A stretch of DNA of 64,000 nucleotides from Diphasiastrum complanatum. Its lineage: Eukaryota; Streptophyta; Lycopodiopsida; Lycopodiales; Lycopodiaceae. Made by a program: the position numbers and the translations under genes. Under the pieces are notes generated by a model. The model made no database searches. It saw only the letters and a list, made by a program, of their open reading frames with translations, and was not told the origin of the DNA. The stretch spans positions 1,187,314-1,251,313 of the forward strand of contig CM055112.1 of NCBI GenBank assembly GCA_029204225.1. Reading direction: 5' to 3'. Below are positions 1 through 11,018 of this stretch, piece by piece; the first letter of the stretch is position 1, and each line of letters starts with the position of its first letter.

Positions 1-2
1 AT

Positions 3-658
3 GCTAATGATGTAGAGTGTAGGATTGAAGGAATAGGTAACATTCCATTACATGCATCATCATCAAAATCTTTTTGCTTACATGATGTACTGTATGTACC
101 TAGATTGACTAAGAATCTCATTAGTGTAGGACCGTTGTTTGATAGTGAATTGGATGTCAAGTTTCAAGTTGACAAGTGTATAATCTCAAGAGAATGAAGT
201 TATTGCTAGAGGATCTAGAACTGGTAAGTTGTACAATTTAGATTCTAGGGAGAGTGCTAACATTTCAGATATTGCTTATAAGACCAAGGTTTTACAAGAA
301 AATCTGTGGCATAAGAGATTGGATCATCCCAATTTCAAAGCCATGCAATCTATGGTCAAAGAAGGAAAAGTTGTTGGCCCTACCAAAGACACTGTCAAAG
401 GAGCTTCTACCTTGTGAAGCTTGTGTGCTGGCAAAGTCACACAAAAGGCCTTTTCCTAGATCAAGTATCAAGACAAAGCAACCATTTGAGCTTGTACACT
501 CAGATGTTCATTTCTCATCAACTAAGAGCAAAGGAGAAGCCAACTGCTTTGTCTCTTTTGTAGATGATTATACAAGACATTCTTGCATCTATACGATGTC
601 TTCAAAAGCCATGGTTTATAATGTTTTTCTTACTTGTAAAGCTTATGTAGAGAAGTAG
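3..658 (+). pseudogene. Ty1/copia GAG-pre-integrase and integrase N-terminus, broken
   Basis: Three reading frames in succession (about 3-197, 201-417 and 413-658) together give a copia polyprotein segment. Visible parts are the region after the protease (HDVLYVPRLTKNLISVG), the GAG-pre-integrase zinc motif (LWHKRLDHPNFKAM, then CEACVLAKSHKRPF) and the start of the integrase core (LVHSDVHF, FVDDYTRHSC). There are two frameshifts and a final TAG at 656-658. The upstream part lies outside the window. The integrase core does not continue as copia but joins gypsy integrase in the same frame. In a live element this protein would process and integrate cDNA; this copy cannot be functional. Confidence 0.85.
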
Positions 659-1529
659 TTTCCTTTCAAGAATTATGTTGGTCCTATTCATCCCGCTGCT
701 CAAGGATCTCAGGCCCGCTACATTATCGTCGCAACTGATTATATGACCAAGTGGGTTGAAGCCAAAGCTGTCAAAGTGGCTGATGCGAAATCTATGGCCA
801 AGTTTCTATATGAAAATATTATAATCAAATTTGGATGTCCGATCGAAATTGTCAGTGATCGGGGTACACACTTTGTTAATCAAACAATAAAGTGTTTACT
901 GGAAGATTTTTTTGTTATACACAGATTTAGTACTCCCTATTATCCTAGAGGGAATGGCCAATCTGAATCTTCCAATAAGATTCTTTGCATCATTATTACA
1001 AAGACAGTTGAAGCGAGTCGCTCTGATTGGGAACATAAACTGTATGCAGCATTATGGGCATTCAAAACCGCTTACAAAAATAGTACAAATCAAACACCTT
1101 TTCAACTGGTTTTATGGTCAAAATGCTGTTATGCCAATTGAATTTTTAATCCCATTTTTACGCATAGCAGCAACGGAACGATTAAATGATGATCAGTCTT
1201 TACAACTTCGTCATGAAGTGTTGCACAAATTATGTGAAACCCGATTGATGGCAGTTCATGCCTTAGCAACAGAGAAAGCCCGTCGCAAGGCATGGCACGA
1301 TCGTCGATTGCACAAGAAAGATCTGAAAGCAGGAGATCTTGCATTGATGTACAAAACCAAGCTGATCAAGGATAAGTTGAAGTTTATTGGGGAAGGCCCG
1401 TATAAAGTGAAGGAAATCCTGAACTATGACACAATAATTCTTGAGCACTTGGATGAAAAACGATTTGATACTCCGATAAATGGCAACCGACTACGCAAGT
1501 TTCGGCAGCCTGCTCCGCCAGTTCAGTAA
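659..1529 (+). pseudogene. Ty3/gypsy integrase core and C-terminal domain
   Basis: The translation shows the gypsy integrase core with all three acidic catalytic positions: D in IVATDYMTKWVEA, D in EIVSDRGTHF and E in GNGQSESSNK. The SH3-like C-terminal part follows (LKFIGEGPYKVKEIL), ending in RKFRQPAPPVQ and a TAA at about 1527. One frameshift near 1110-1130 separates core from tail. The N-terminal zinc finger is absent because the frame joins copia integrase at 658. Downstream are the spacer, extra frame and LTR of what is probably the same gypsy element. Confidence 0.85.
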
Positions 1530-2310
1530 GCATGATCTCAATATATTTTTCATTTTATTTGTTTTTAATTTTTTGTTTTCAGTAATTAATTTGCTGACTT
1601 TTTTTGAAAAAAGATGGTTTAAAAAAAAATGAGAAAAAAAAAAAGACTGATGAGCAAAAGTCAGGAAGTCATCATCATAAGTAAGGAAGCACAGTATTCT
1701 TATGAAAAATGACTTAGAAAACCACTGTTTTGGGCAAATTTGGCCAATACAGTATCAGAAACCTTCGCTGAGCTCTCAAAATATACATCCACCCTTGATT
1801 TATCTGAATTGAGGTGGGCGAAGATTTTTGACAAGAGAAAATTCATTTTTTGAGTCAGGCGAATGTTTAATGATATGCCATTTTGGGAACCTTTGTCGAG
1901 CATCATAACATCATTATGAACTTTCACCGACCTGCTAGATGATTTTAAAATGTCAAAATTAGGTTGTCCATAGGTTCAGATTGTGAAAAAACACATTTAT
2001 GACAGTACTTGGGCGAAGGTTCATCCTTCGCCAGCCCTAAAAAACGTTCGCCTGATAGGTTCAGATCCCTAGAAACCTTCGCCGAGATTTTTATAGTCTA
2101 TTTTTACAATACTGTACATGCCTGCAGATTTTTGTTCAAAACTGATCAGCCCAACTACACCAAATTCACCTATAAGTTGGCTAAATTCAATTCATTTCTC
2201 ACTTGTGCTAGCGAAGCTCTTGTGAATTTTTCTTGCAACCAAAGCCTTCCAAATTTCTTACATTGTCTTCTGATACACTCTCACGCGGTTATAATTCCTT
2301 TCTGATCATC
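1530..2310 (+). other. Spacer between gypsy integrase and extra frame, rich in CGAAG words
   Basis: This stretch has no credible gene. It begins with T- and A-rich DNA and then carries repeated short words of the type GCGAAG or CTTCGCC near 1760, 1813, 2009, 2026, 2044, 2075 and 2208. The same words recur at 22790-23430, in the leader of another copy of this gypsy family. The small open frame at 2009-2305 looks like chance. Confidence 0.55.
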
Positions 2311-5242
2311 ATGTCGTCTACTGATACTTCCTAGTCTCCGCGCTATACTATCCATCGTGATGTCCCATCTGCAACGGACATCATGATTCTTCCTAGCACA
2401 AGCATGGTTACTCAATGGATGACCCTTGCAGAGCCTCTACTTATTGCAATGGGTATTCATGAGAGAGCCTTTTCAGGACACATCAACATGGATTTCATCA
2501 CTCTTGCCTTCAGTACATGGAAGGAAGAAAAATAAAAGTTTTATATCACCTTCCAAGGAGCCACACACAAGGTGCACGTCACTGAGGCCGCACTTGTAGC
2601 TATAGGAATCTTATCCGGTATGCAAGCCTCACCCAATCACAAGCACGCCAAATAGGCCATCAAGCCATACATTGACCTCACCAACGATCTGCACTGGACT
2701 AATGATGGCTACCTTCTGGAAGCCATCACTGAGCCTTACATCCATGCCGCTACCCAGTTGTTGAAAGCATTTCCCGATCGTTGGCAATCTCAGGAAAGAC
2801 CGCATCACATCTTAAATCCTTCAGAAGATAGTGGAATCCCACATAAAGTTGGCCAAAGTCCCTCTTGAACCATATAACTGGTTCAAGACTGTTTCTGGTG
2901 AGCTCAAGCGAGCTATTAAGGCCAATACAAAGCAACAATTCATCGTTGGCTCTCTATTGTCCCACTTAGCCGATTCTCACTTAGAAAACAGAATCCATGG
3001 CTTCCACCTGGATTCTGTGCTTTCGGTTTACGAAGAAGCACCGGCCGAGTCATCTCACCAGGCCTCAAGTTCTCATAGTCGTCGTCGTCCACACAACAAG
3101 ATCGTAATTCCTGACTCACCTTCCACGTCACGACGACGTACTAGGCATACCTCATCAGCTGCGCTTCCAACCTCTGCTGTTGTTCGCACTGAACTTCCCA
3201 TTTCCCTCACCTCTGATGCTTCCCTCGCCTCTACTCCCATACAAGGACAGTCTGTGACCATTGGGCCTACCATTCCCATCACGGCTGCCCAGGCCGCCTT
3301 ACCCCCGCACACCGAAGCAACCTCAGCCAACACACAGTTTTTCATGGATATGTTCGATGATTCCGACCACCTTGGGGCCACCGAAATCTTTGAAATGCCC
3401 CAGAGCCCAGCGCCCTTTGAACCCCAATCCCCTGGAAGAGGATTCGGGCATATCCATGAAGCTATTGTTGGTGTTGAAGATGCCAGTCAGCAACCACCCA
3501 CACAGGGTAGCCCAGCCACACTTCGGGTCGACACAGTTGTAAAGTCACCAAAGCAGTTCGATGTCACGGTGCCTGAAGAGTTTGAAGACTAGGATATTTT
3601 TTAAGAAGAAGAGACCTTGGCACCTATTCCACGCCTACCAACGATAGTACGATCAGGGTCTCCTGCTGCGGCCACCTCCACGACTGTCGATTCTGGTGAT
3701 GCTCTCAGGTTAGTTTTAAGCCTTGGGCAAGTGATCCAGTCTATGCTGGATAAGAAGAAGGAAATGGAGCAGAGGATCTCTGATTTAGGATCCGAAAATA
3801 CTCTGATCAGCTAGAAAATTGTCCAGCTGGATCGAGAGGTGAAGATAGCCAAGAAACATGAAGAAAAGGTTGAAAGCGAAAAGAAATTGGCCCAGCAACA
3901 AGCTGATCGTTTGGAAACCTACATCAGCTCCCTGCAAAATGCCCTGACAACCGCACAGGATCAGGTAGATAAGGCAGTACAAGATACCAAACAACAGGTG
4001 CAGCTGTTGAAGGGGCAATTACAAATGGCCGAACAAGTTCGCACATGGCTTCAAGGTGAATTGGATGCGACCACCCTTGAGCGTGATGCATATCTGCAAA
4101 CACAAATACCCGATTATCCGGTCACGCCGACGGAGATTGCATATTTGTTCAAGAAAGTGGAAACATACAAATGGCCCTTCAGGAATTCCAAGGCCGCTTT
4201 GATAGGTTCAAAGGAGCAGCTTCAACCGAGTTGGCAAAGGCAAAAGATACCATCAACACCTATGAAAAAGCCGCCGCTCAAGCGTTAGAAGCCGGACCAC
4301 AAATCCCCATCCAGGTCATGCTGCAATTCTCCCCTTCGTGCCAAGAAGTTGTACAGATGGATACAGGGGTTGATTCAAGCATGGACTGGGGGGAGCTCCA
4401 GATCTAGCAGATCACCCGCCAACTATACCGGAAGTACAAACAGTTCCATCCTCATCAAGGACAAGCCATTTATTCAGAAGGCCCATTAGCGTCGAGGACC
4501 AGATCCAGACCTTCTTATGGAAGCATCCACACGAGTCCTCGCGTGGTGGATGGGTTCTCAAATTTAAGACCTCCGAGATCAATACCGACAAAGAATTGGA
4601 CAAAATACCTGCACTGGGAGAGCAGCCGGCATGGAGAATCACGATTTTTGAGAAAACTCCAGAATCAATTAGGAGTTACGTTGCCAGCCCTCACGAGTTG
4701 CGGGTAGATCCTTATTACGTGCCAATGCCGCGAAGACAAAAATAGAAAGATTTGGGATTGGCTATGGATAAAATCACCATCCATATGTCCAATTGGCCAA
4801 TCATTTACCAGCCTTACAGCTGGAATATTTCAGTGGACTTTCATCGGGCCTTACAAGAATATCAGGGAGAGTATGTCCACTCTCCGGATCCAACGGTGTG
4901 ACAATCGACAATGTTTGCAAAAGATCTAACTCTGTTGGCGTCAGTGACAACCAAATGGGACAATTGCCATCTACCCTGGCATTCAATCCAAACAAGCCGA
5001 TGGCCTCAGAGCAAATCAAAGATCAGCTGCCGATTGCTTGACTGTATTTCTGTGCGGCTATGATGGGAGGCTCTTGGGAATCTCTTTTCACCTCATGGAC
5101 AACTTCCAAGTGGATTGCCAGAGCCCACCGTTGTTTCCTGCCGCATAATTTGGATTTCAATACTGCACGTCTTGACTTTATGGAGAAGGTGCAGTATCAT
5201 TTAATTAAAATTCGACGTGAAGCCAATAAAAGTCCTCAATAA
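2311..5242 (+). pseudogene. Extra reading frame of a gypsy element: Ser/Pro-rich and coiled-coil protein, copy A
   Basis: The frame starts at ATG 2311 and can be followed for about 975 codons to TAA 5240-5242, with stops near 2332, 2533 and 2655 and frameshifts near 2828, 4165 and beyond. In order: an N-terminal globular-looking part (MVTQWMTLAEPLLIAMG), a Ser/Pro/Arg-rich linker (SSHSRRRPHNK), an acidic Pro-rich part (MPQSPAPFEPQSPGRGF), a long Lys/Glu/Gln coiled coil at 3730-4130 (LDKKKEMEQRI, QQVQLLKGQLQM), then a C-terminal domain ending REANKSPQ. No protease, RT or zinc knuckle is visible. It sits between gypsy integrase and the PPT, so it is probably the additional frame of a Tat/Athila-like element. 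A reversed copy lies at 56607-59040. Function is unknown; a gag-like or envelope-like role is only a guess from position. Confidence 0.65.
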
Positions 5243-5278
5243 TTGCATATTGCAGGTGTCGTGGGACCGCCACCAGTT

Positions 5279-5292
5279 TTGGTGGGGGATAC
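5279..5292 (+). other. Polypurine tract of the gypsy element
   Basis: A G-rich purine run (TTGGTGGGGGAT) lies directly before the TGTTGGAG start of the LTR. This is the place and composition expected for the plus-strand primer. The copy at 56557-56570 is equivalent on the other strand. Confidence 0.75.
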
Positions 5293-6012
5293 TGTTGGAG
5301 AGTTTGCGGATCCCAAGGCAACCCTAACCTTGGTTAATAGGTGAGAGAGATTTGGCACTCTACGTGTGTAAGTCCAACCCGATCACCACATAGTTATTTG
5401 ATTGATTAGTTAAAAGTCAATAAAAAGACTTTAAGCCTTTTTGCGGGACTTTTAATGTTGTAGGGCCTAAATGTCAAATTAGTGGATAAAGTTGGGTTTC
5501 CCTCCAAATTTGATGGTTTCCAAACTTTTTTAAATTTGAATAAAAAGAAAGGCAAGACTGGACCAATAGGATTCAGAGGCCAGGGTCCTCCTCTCTACTA
5601 TAAAAAGGAACCAACTCGAGTTGTTCCTCATGTTCATTTTCTCATTTCAATAAAGCAGATTGGTTCTCTTTAGTTCCTCTCTTTTCTTCCATTTCTCATG
5701 CTTTCTTTGGATTTTGCTAATTGTTGGATTTGATCATTATTGGGATTACTATTTCTCATGCTTTTTGTGAGAGAGAAAGGGAGAGAGAGAAGAGTAAGTT
5801 TCTATCATTGTTGTGGATTTAGGGTTAATGGATGTAATGTTAATGCTTAGTGTTAATGAATGTTAGTGTTAGATCCTTCATTCATGTTAAAATCTGAACT
5901 ATACTATCGCTCTCATGGGAACGAACCTACATGTGACAACTAATTCCATCTCTTTGATGCTAGATTGACTAGATCTTGGATTCAGGTTAGGCAAGGAAAG
6001 AAACCCACTACA
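5293..6012 (+). repeat. Gypsy 3' LTR, family copy A (720 bp)
   Basis: It starts TGTTGGAGAGTTTGCGG after the PPT and ends CCCACTACA, giving TG...CA termini. Both ends are fixed by comparison with three other copies: 9787-10182 (part), 23776-24275 (part) and 55800-56556. It contains a TATA box at 5599 and an AATAAA at 5649, so the R region would be very short. A GA-rich tract lies at 5769-5793. It ends the element that contains the extra frame. No matching 5' LTR lies in the window. Confidence 0.85.
5599..5606 (+). promoter_or_regulatory. TATA box in gypsy LTR
   Basis: TATAAAAA lies in the centre of LTR copy A and is conserved in the copies near 9890, 24180 and 56250 (opposite strand). It is the likely core promoter of the element; AATAAA follows 43 bases downstream. 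Confidence 0.7.
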
Positions 6013-6871
6013 CACTCGGAGCCTCTTAACGATCCATCTCTATCTTAGCAAGCCATGACTTCATTAACTTACAACCAAAGTAAACAACTCCATTGATGAT
6101 TGCAGTAGTTGACCATAAGTCCAGCTTAATACTCGGATCTTTTCCTACTTGAACCTTTGTTATCAAGGCAAGAACTCAATCATCTATAACCAATTTAGGT
6201 TGTAGTGAAGTTTATGATGCTTACTTATTCATGTCAATCAAAGAGTGATCAATGTTTTTCATGTCCCAAAAATGCATTAATCCTAGTTGACCTCCATACA
6301 GAATGACAACTTTATCATACAATACTTTTGCTAACCAGTTAGCAAAGAACTAATTGGATAACAAGAAGCTAAAAAAACCAAATAAAGAGAGGTCAAACAC
6401 TTCCATAGACGATGAAACCACATGCATGAACACATCTTGAAATGATAAGAAAAGGGTTAAAAGTAAGAAAAATTCACAAACAACAAATTTCAGATCTAAA
6501 CATCGTAGCAGGCTACAAAAACACTTGATGGAGGAAAAGATCCTTCCGCCATGTAATGCCAATCACCGCTAAGGCAACTGGCTTTTCACAGTAGTCGTCC
6601 AGCAGAAGTTCAATAAAATTGGACAAACCACAAAACAATGCTACTATAAAACCAGATAAGGTGGTCCAGAATATAAAGAGAATTACAAGACTTGGTTTAA
6701 TGGACATAAAATGCTAAGATTCCAAAAATCACATTCCTAATACACTTGTTGTGTAACTGCCAATGTGCAAGAACTATCAAATAGTATACTGAGTACTCCC
6801 TTTAAATTTGCAGAATAAGCAATGAAAAAACCAAATTTTGCTTGGGGTAAAATCCGTAAAATGTAAGCCAA
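6013..6871. other. No gene recognised
   Basis: AT-rich DNA with only short, unconvincing open frames on the minus strand (6350-6562, 6513-6707). It lies between LTR copy A and the 3' end of the ALP1-like fragment, and part may be that fragment's old 3' flank. Confidence 0.4.
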
Positions 6872-7160
6872 TCATAGAAAGGATGTACTAACATGACCAC
6901 TATGCAAAAGATTATGAGCTATGCCATCTCATGCCTGCATTGTGACAGGACCAACAGGTGACCATCTTACAGCCTCCGGGAACATTACATCGTCAACAGT
7001 GTCATACATAAGATCCAAATCAAAGCCCTCATTATGCAGCTCCCAAACAATGTGCAACACACAGCACGCACCAAGAATTGCAGGTAGCGCCAACTCTTGT
7101 AGCTTCACCTCCGTGCGCTTCTACATTGATTTCCAGTGTTCCACCTTGCTTTCAGCAGCT
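6872..7160 (-). pseudogene. ALP1/HARBI1-like (PIF/Harbinger transposase-derived) C-terminal fragment
   Basis: The minus strand reads LLKARWNTG, then (after a frameshift) KRTEVKLQEL, GACCVLH, FDLDLMYDTVDD, an in-frame stop, and the tail IAHNLLHSGHVSTSFL with a TGA at 6874-6872. This is the pattern at the C-terminal end of the DDE domain in plant ALP1-like proteins, which derive from PIF/Harbinger transposases. The catalytic acidic residues would lie upstream and are not found, so only the last 90 or so residues remain. Family assignment rests on recalled motif order and is good; whether the source was a host ALP1-like gene or a transposon is undecided. Confidence 0.75.
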
Positions 7161-8218
7161 CAGACTCTCCTGGTTACGTAGATGGAGACTGTACCAAAGT
7201 AAAACAGATCCAGCAGTTTGTTTCCTCTCTCAACGTCCATGAAATTAAAGCTCCTTTTCCATTCTACGGATAACAGACAAAGACTGTCACAGACTCACGA
7301 AGAGCTTTTCACATATCTAAATCTGGTTGTACATCAGATAGCGATCAAGACCTGGAAAGAACCGACTGACTTAGTTACTAACTTACTCTCTAGGCATAGA
7401 TCCTTGAAGGCTTGAAAGTATCTTTGAATCTCTTTGAGTCTTTAGTCTTCCAAGTACTCAAAACCTTTTACGACCTCATTCTTGGAAAGATAATAAGTTG
7501 ATCAAAGGGTCAGCCATCTCTCTCGTAGTCAGCGATTGCTCAAATTCGACGTTGAACAATCTCTTAGACAACAACAGCCCGTATGTGTATTAAAATTCGA
7601 TGTTCCTTCGAAGCAGGGATTTTCTTCCGATGTCCTGTTTGCTAAGAGGGAAATTCTGTCAGTAGCCTGGGGACTGAACTTCTCGAGAGAACTTTCCGAA
7701 AAAGTTGAACAAAAAAATAGGCCAACTTATTCTCTGACACTGTTTACATCCCAATCACCATCGACGGGGATGTTTCAAGTAAGACTCCTCGCATGCAATT
7801 GCAGTTGCTGTTTGAAGTAATATATAGCTTTCATACAAAGTTTTCAATCGGCATTTTATGAGATACATTCAAAGAAACTCTGCGCAGTGCAAGACAATTC
7901 ACGTATGCTGCTCAGCTCACCAAATGCCCCTTTTGCAATTTTCAGAACCTCGGCAATCGTCTCATTGAAGGCGAGTCGCGGCCATGTTACATTGTTATGG
8001 CAGTAATAGTGATAGCGGCATAGCCAATCTAGGAATAATCGAAGGCTGGAGTCTTGGGCCTCCGACAACCCACATGCCATGCAAAGTTTGAACTTCGGAG
8101 CCTCGGCCGCATTCACTAACAAACAAGTTAAACTATTAAACTGTTACAGTCCGGGTCACACTGTTAACAAGACTAAACCACGTAAATTCGTAATTTCTGT
8201 CATAAAGTTCTGCCATAA
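7161..8218. other. No gene recognised
   Basis: Two open stretches of about 90 codons exist, at 7536-7820 (+) and 7856-8122 (-). Neither shows a motif I know. I looked for the N-terminal part of the ALP1-like protein on the minus strand and did not find it. Confidence 0.35.
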
Positions 8219-8397
8219 ATTTTAACTTTATGACAAAATTAATATTTGTACAATAACCTTTAATATAGATATTATAGTATAAAAAAAATTAAAGTATGAT
8301 ATATTATTATATTAATATGTATAATATATATATAAGTTTAAACTCAATATGTATTATCACATGATGTGTATATATTATATTGTGATTATATTATGTG

Positions 8398-8435
<38 letters not shown>

Positions 8436-8440
8436 CTTAT
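8219..8440. repeat. AT-rich block with (TA)n microsatellite
   Basis: A strongly AT-rich tract ends in an uninterrupted TA repeat at 8399-8431. It is simple-sequence DNA, likely variable in length. Confidence 0.9.
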
Positions 8441-9786
8441 ATACTCCTAGAATCCTATGCTTTATAAATCTGCATTATGTAAAAAAGGCCCTAAAAAATC
8501 CAACATTTTATAAAAATTATCCTAAAATTTCCTATGCTATCAAAAAATTGGGAGCATTTACTCTTATGCATACAAAATGTTTCAAGCAAATTGATGTGTA
8601 AGAAATATCAAAACCATCTTAAAACCTGCATATTATTGAAGCAACAAGTGTTTAGGACTTTTGAATCCTGTGCATTTTAACACATGTCGGTTTTTTAGAA
8701 AAGTTGACGGTTCCATTCTCAAGGAATGTTGGCTTTCCCGAACGCTGGTCCTATCCATGCTTCCTACCTGAGGCCACCCCTACAAAAGAAGGACATTTCT
8801 TTTTGAGGGGAGAAGAAGACCCGTAATAGATTATGGTACCCAACTTATTTGAAAACATTCTAAAGAAAATGGAGATACTAAGGAGCCAGCTACCTCATCA
8901 ACGACCCTTCTTCCAATCCTCTTGATCTGTGGACCACCCCACTCTCCAATATGGCCATCTCATCTATTCCCTATCTATGGGATTGATCTACAAGCAAACT
9001 CTACTTTGTTAGCAACCCTCTCTACTCCTTGCCTGCGACCAACCCTAACTACCTATTGTTAATTAGAAAAGAAAATTATGGGCATTTAGATTATTGTAAG
9101 ACGGGGCATTCCAAACATCTAGTTTGCAACCCGTTTATTGCTTACTTGAGATATGCAAATCTCATTTGTAGAGATCTTTAACCTTTAACAACAGCCATTC
9201 GGTCACCCATCATTTATGATTTAGTGATGTTGTACGCACTTCTATCTTGCTTGTCTATCACTTCTCGGAGTGTGCCTTATCACAGTTTGGCCCTACGGTG
9301 TTTGTGAAAGATTCCAGCTCATGGTTTTGGAGATCTTCGTGACTCTAAACTTGTGAAACTTTATACTATCCTCATGGTCTAATTGCAGACCATATCACCA
9401 TCAGTAACAAGTATTTCTGAAGCCTATGCAAATGGTTCAGATGAAGATTAGGCAGTTGTCCAAAATCTAGCTCTATTTCACCTCACTTGTTAAGTGATTT
9501 CTAGCTTATATACGAGTCACGCTTGTATGTCTCATCGGTATCTCAAAAGCCAGAGCTTACACGTGTGATCTCTTGTCCATTTCAAAGTTCCTTAGGTTAT
9601 TAAAAATTGTCGGTAGACCATTAGGAATATGCCTTGCCGGTTGCCATTGAAAGTGCTGATGGTCATGAACGCTATATTTCGACTCCATACCCAATGGAGC
9701 TTGAGTTGTAATTTTGGTATAGACCGACTTCCGTTAGAATTTTCTTAGATTGGCAGTCTATTTCGAGGGTCGGTTTATAATCCTTC
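8441..9786. other. No gene recognised
   Basis: Mixed-composition DNA without a convincing reading frame on either strand. It ends where the LTR fragment begins at about 9787. Confidence 0.35.
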
Positions 9787-10182
9787 AAGCAAGGACATTC
9801 ATCAATCTATTTCACAAGAGAACCAATCTGCTTTATTTTAATAAAGAAATGAGCATGTGTAGGAACTCGAGTTGGTCCCTTTTTTTATAGTAGAGAGGAG
9901 GACCTTGGCCTTTGAATCCTATTGGTCCATTTCTGCCTCCCTAATTATTCAAATAAAAAAAAGAGTAGGAACCATCCAAATTGGAGGGAAACTCAACTTT
10001 ATTCACTAACTTGACATTCAGGCCCTGCGACATTAAAAGTTCCTCAAAAAGGCCTAAAGTCCTTTTATTGACTTTCTAATTATCAATCATCGGGTTGGAC
10101 TTACACATGCAGGGTGCCAAATCCCTCTCACTTATTAACTAGGGTTAGGGTTGCCTTGAGATCCGCAGCAAACCCTCCAACA
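9787..10182 (-). repeat. Gypsy LTR fragment, family copy D, reversed
   Basis: The sequence is the reverse of the first half of the LTR at 5293-6012: it ends (plus strand) in CCTCCAACA at 10182 and carries the same reversed TATA region near 9890. The U5 half is missing below 9787. It abuts a plus-strand integrase at 10183 without PPT or PBS, so the two are not parts of one element. Confidence 0.85.
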
Positions 10183-11018
10183 GTGATGCATGCCAAAGGC
10201 AAGGAAGGCCAATACCTACAATGGATTATCCACTAGTGCCGCCTATAGGACCATTTTAGCGCTGGGGACTGGATATTATCGGCAAAATAAAACCGCAATC
10301 ATCGAATAGTCATACATATATTATCGTGGCAACAGATTATGCTACGAAATGGGTGGAGGCAAAGTCGTTGTGGGATAACACTGCCAAATCAACCACCAAA
10401 TTCATATCACGGTTTGGTTGTCCACTGGAAATGGTGTCTGATAGGGGACCGCATTTCATGAATGACACGATAAAGGAAACGACATATTTATTTTGTGTTA
10501 TTCATAAAATGTCCACTTCTTATTACCCACACAGGAATGGTCAGGCTGAGGCAACTAATAAAATGCTGAAAGCTATTATCGCCAAACAGGTGCTAGAAAA
10601 AGGACATGAGTTTTTGCAACTAGCCTTGGAGAAATTGGAAGAACATAGAGGTTATGGATACTGGATGAATTGGATGATTAACCAGCAATAGGCTCGGTGG
10701 TTCAACCAACATATACATGAGCAGGACCTTTAAAAAGGTGATCTTGTGTTATATTACCCAGGAAGTATCACATACACACTAAAATCAAAGGATAAGCATT
10801 GGGAAGGGCCATATCGGATTCTCAACATTTTTGGAAACAATGTCACCATCGCATGGCATAATCCCTCGGGGTTACCATTTATTATCAATAACAGTCGTGT
10901 AAAAAGTTATAATCTTCCAGAGGAGAAGGGTGATATCAATACAGGATTAATTTATTACTTGTTTGATATCTTGAAAGCCGGGATTACGTTCAACCAACAA
11001 CAGTTGGGAAAAAAATGA
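10183..11018 (+). pseudogene. Ty3/gypsy integrase with internal deletions
   Basis: The core shows VATDYATKWVEA, EMVSDRGPHF and NGQAEATNK, so the three catalytic acidic residues are present. About eight residues are missing between the first two motifs (the sequence jumps to SRFGCPLEM), and a large deletion follows AIIAKQVLEKG. The C-terminal domain is recognisable at 10740-11018 (HWEGPYRILNIFGNN). Stops occur at 10689 and 10730. It is related to, but clearly diverged from, the integrase at 659-1529. Confidence 0.85.

Noticed and set aside
1129-1448. Minus-strand open frames opposite the gypsy integrase
   Set aside because: The plus strand encodes clear integrase motifs; these are antisense shadows.
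3073-3381. A 102-codon minus frame opposite the extra frame (similar at 58740-59063 on the plus strand)
   Set aside because: Antisense of the Ser/Pro-rich part of the extra frame; it occurs in both copies only because the DNA is copied.
5482-5673. A short open frame conserved between the LTRs at 5.5 kb and 56.2-56.4 kb
   Set aside because: It lies across the TATA box and start region of the LTR. Conservation reflects the LTR copies themselves.
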